DNA from: Candidatus Symbiothrix sp.
GTDB lineage: Bacteria > Bacteroidota > Bacteroidia > Bacteroidales > Azobacteroidaceae
DNA: 17,365 nucleotides
Reading direction: 5' to 3'
Assembly (NCBI GenBank): GCA_031270525.1
Contig: JAISXN010000217.1
Coordinates: 1-17,365, forward strand
The translations under genes were made by a program, and so were the position numbers. Below are positions 16,673 through 17,365 of this stretch, piece by piece; within the stretch, counting starts at the first letter, position 1; every line of letters begins with the position of its first letter. Under the pieces are notes generated by a model that was not told the DNA's origin, did no database searches, and saw only the letters and a list, made by a program, of their open reading frames with translations.

Positions 16673-17364
16673 AAATCACTTTCAATCTCCATATTTTTAA
16701 TTATCTTCCATTTGCTGTCCGTTTCTCCTTTTTTCTCTTTTTGAGGCGAAAGGGAAACAGGGAAACAGGTTCTTTCGTTCAGTGCTTTCCATAATGAGTC
16801 CGACAGTTTTTCTGCCGAAATTTCCTTCTCAAGAATGTATCCCAAACGTTGTATGGCAGCCGTATTGGGATATTGCCGGGCTAATTTCAAAAGAGGCGCC
16901 GGCTTCATGGCTTCCGCCAACTCCTGCAACACCGTAGTAATCCGGTTTATTCCAAACTTGTGAATATAATCGAAAAATTCCAGTGCCGTCAATTCCGGAG
17001 ATGAAACATTAATATAACCGGCAGGCGTTTTTTTCTGTATGATACCGTCCTGCAAAAAAACCTGTCTGGAAAAGAAAACGATTTTCAGCCTGTCGATGCT
17101 TCGCGGGGCAGGACTTTGGGTGATTACGGTATATCCCATCGGCTGCTGATGTGCCGCACCATACAACGCCGCCGCCGATAACAAACCTACGTAATATAGT
17201 TTGTCAAGCGATTTCATCAAGTCGTCGATGAATAAATAAGGCGGAAGCATCCCCTGCTTTGAATATTCCGGTGGGATAATCACATAAAAACCCTGACGAA
17301 TCTGGGCAACTTCTTTTTTCAATTTCAACCGGTACAGATTCTGTTTCAGAGCAGGATAGGACAA
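16669..17364 (-). CDS. abiEi: AbiEi antitoxin/repressor (5' end outside window)
   Basis: The visible 231 codons belong to the AbiEi family, the antitoxin of the AbiE type IV system. In characterised AbiE pairs it opposes the toxin without direct binding and represses its own promoter through an N-terminal winged helix. The window cuts this helix: the frame enters with SYPALKQNLYRLKLKKEVAQI, the recognition-helix end and wing (GFYVIIPPEY). The TTG at the edge is not a credible start, so the true start lies upstream. The C-terminal AbiEi_1 part follows (YVGLLSAAALYGAAHQQP, about residues 58-75; SPELTALEFFDYIHKFG, about 121-137). The tail is charged and Lys-rich (SPQKEKKGETDSK). No lesion is seen in the visible part, unlike the adjoining toxin. 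Its promoter, and perhaps that of the whole defence block, lies outside the window. Confidence 0.88.
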   Translation of the reverse strand: MSYPALKQNLYRLKLKKEVAQIRQGFYVIIPPEYSKQGMLPPYLFIDDLMKSLDKLYYVGLLSAAALYGAAHQQPMGYTVITQSPAPRSIDRLKIVFFSRQVFLQDGIIQKKTPAGYINVSSPELTALEFFDYIHKFGINRITTVLQELAEAMKPAPLLKLARQYPNTAAIQRLGYILEKEISAEKLSDSLWKALNERTCFPVSLSPQKEKKGETDSKWKIIKNMEIESDL

Positions 17365-17365
17365 T

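Noticed and set aside
7016..17365. CRISPR array in the repeat-containing region
   Set aside because: The only regular repeats are the 126-bp coding TPR units; no direct repeats with unique spacers of CRISPR size are seen.

Overview
The window looks like part of a Bacteroidales (Bacteroides/Parabacteroides/Porphyromonas-type) integrative conjugative element carrying an AT-rich defence island. Four things support this: the mobilisation gene order (MobB relaxase, MobC coupling protein, DUF3945/DUF4099 protein, topoisomerase III); the near absence of Shine-Dalgarno sequences; a Bacteroides-type TAnnTTTG promoter element; and an IS5-family element resembling IS1126 of Porphyromonas. No integrase, rRNA or tRNA is visible, so neither the ends of the element nor the species can be fixed.

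Plus strand, 1-6917: the DNA-processing part of the element. The relaxase gene mobB enters from outside the window and carries a one-base frameshift near 450. An intact mobC follows, then a 12-bp-arm terminator hairpin, a pair of 15-bp direct repeats and a promoter. After these come a DUF3945-type accessory gene and topB. A hairpin and an intrinsic terminator (6926-7013) close this unit.

Minus strand, 17364 down to 7016: a tightly packed, co-directional defence block, listed here in transcription order. (1) An AbiE type IV toxin-antitoxin pair, with the antitoxin abiEi cut by the window edge and the toxin abiEii frameshifted. (2) A Gabija-type pair, gajA (OLD-family ATPase-TOPRIM nuclease) and gajB (UvrD-like helicase), 5 nt apart. 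(3) A SIR2-NB-ARC-TPR protein of the STAND/NLR type. (4) A small overlapping gene with a PD-(D/E)xK-like motif. Gaps between genes range from overlaps to 34 nt, so a single operon is likely.

A 1303-bp IS5-family element (8523-9825, 12-bp inverted repeats, 5-bp TAAAT duplication) has split the SIR2-NB-ARC-TPR gene inside its TPR region. Removing the element and one duplication joins the two halves exactly in frame into a protein of about 1028 residues. The most interesting candidate is this ancestral gene plus the overlapping nuclease-like gene: an NLR-like sensor with a SIR2 effector and an apparent separate nuclease partner. In this copy mobB, abiEii and the NLR are all broken, while the Gabija pair is intact.
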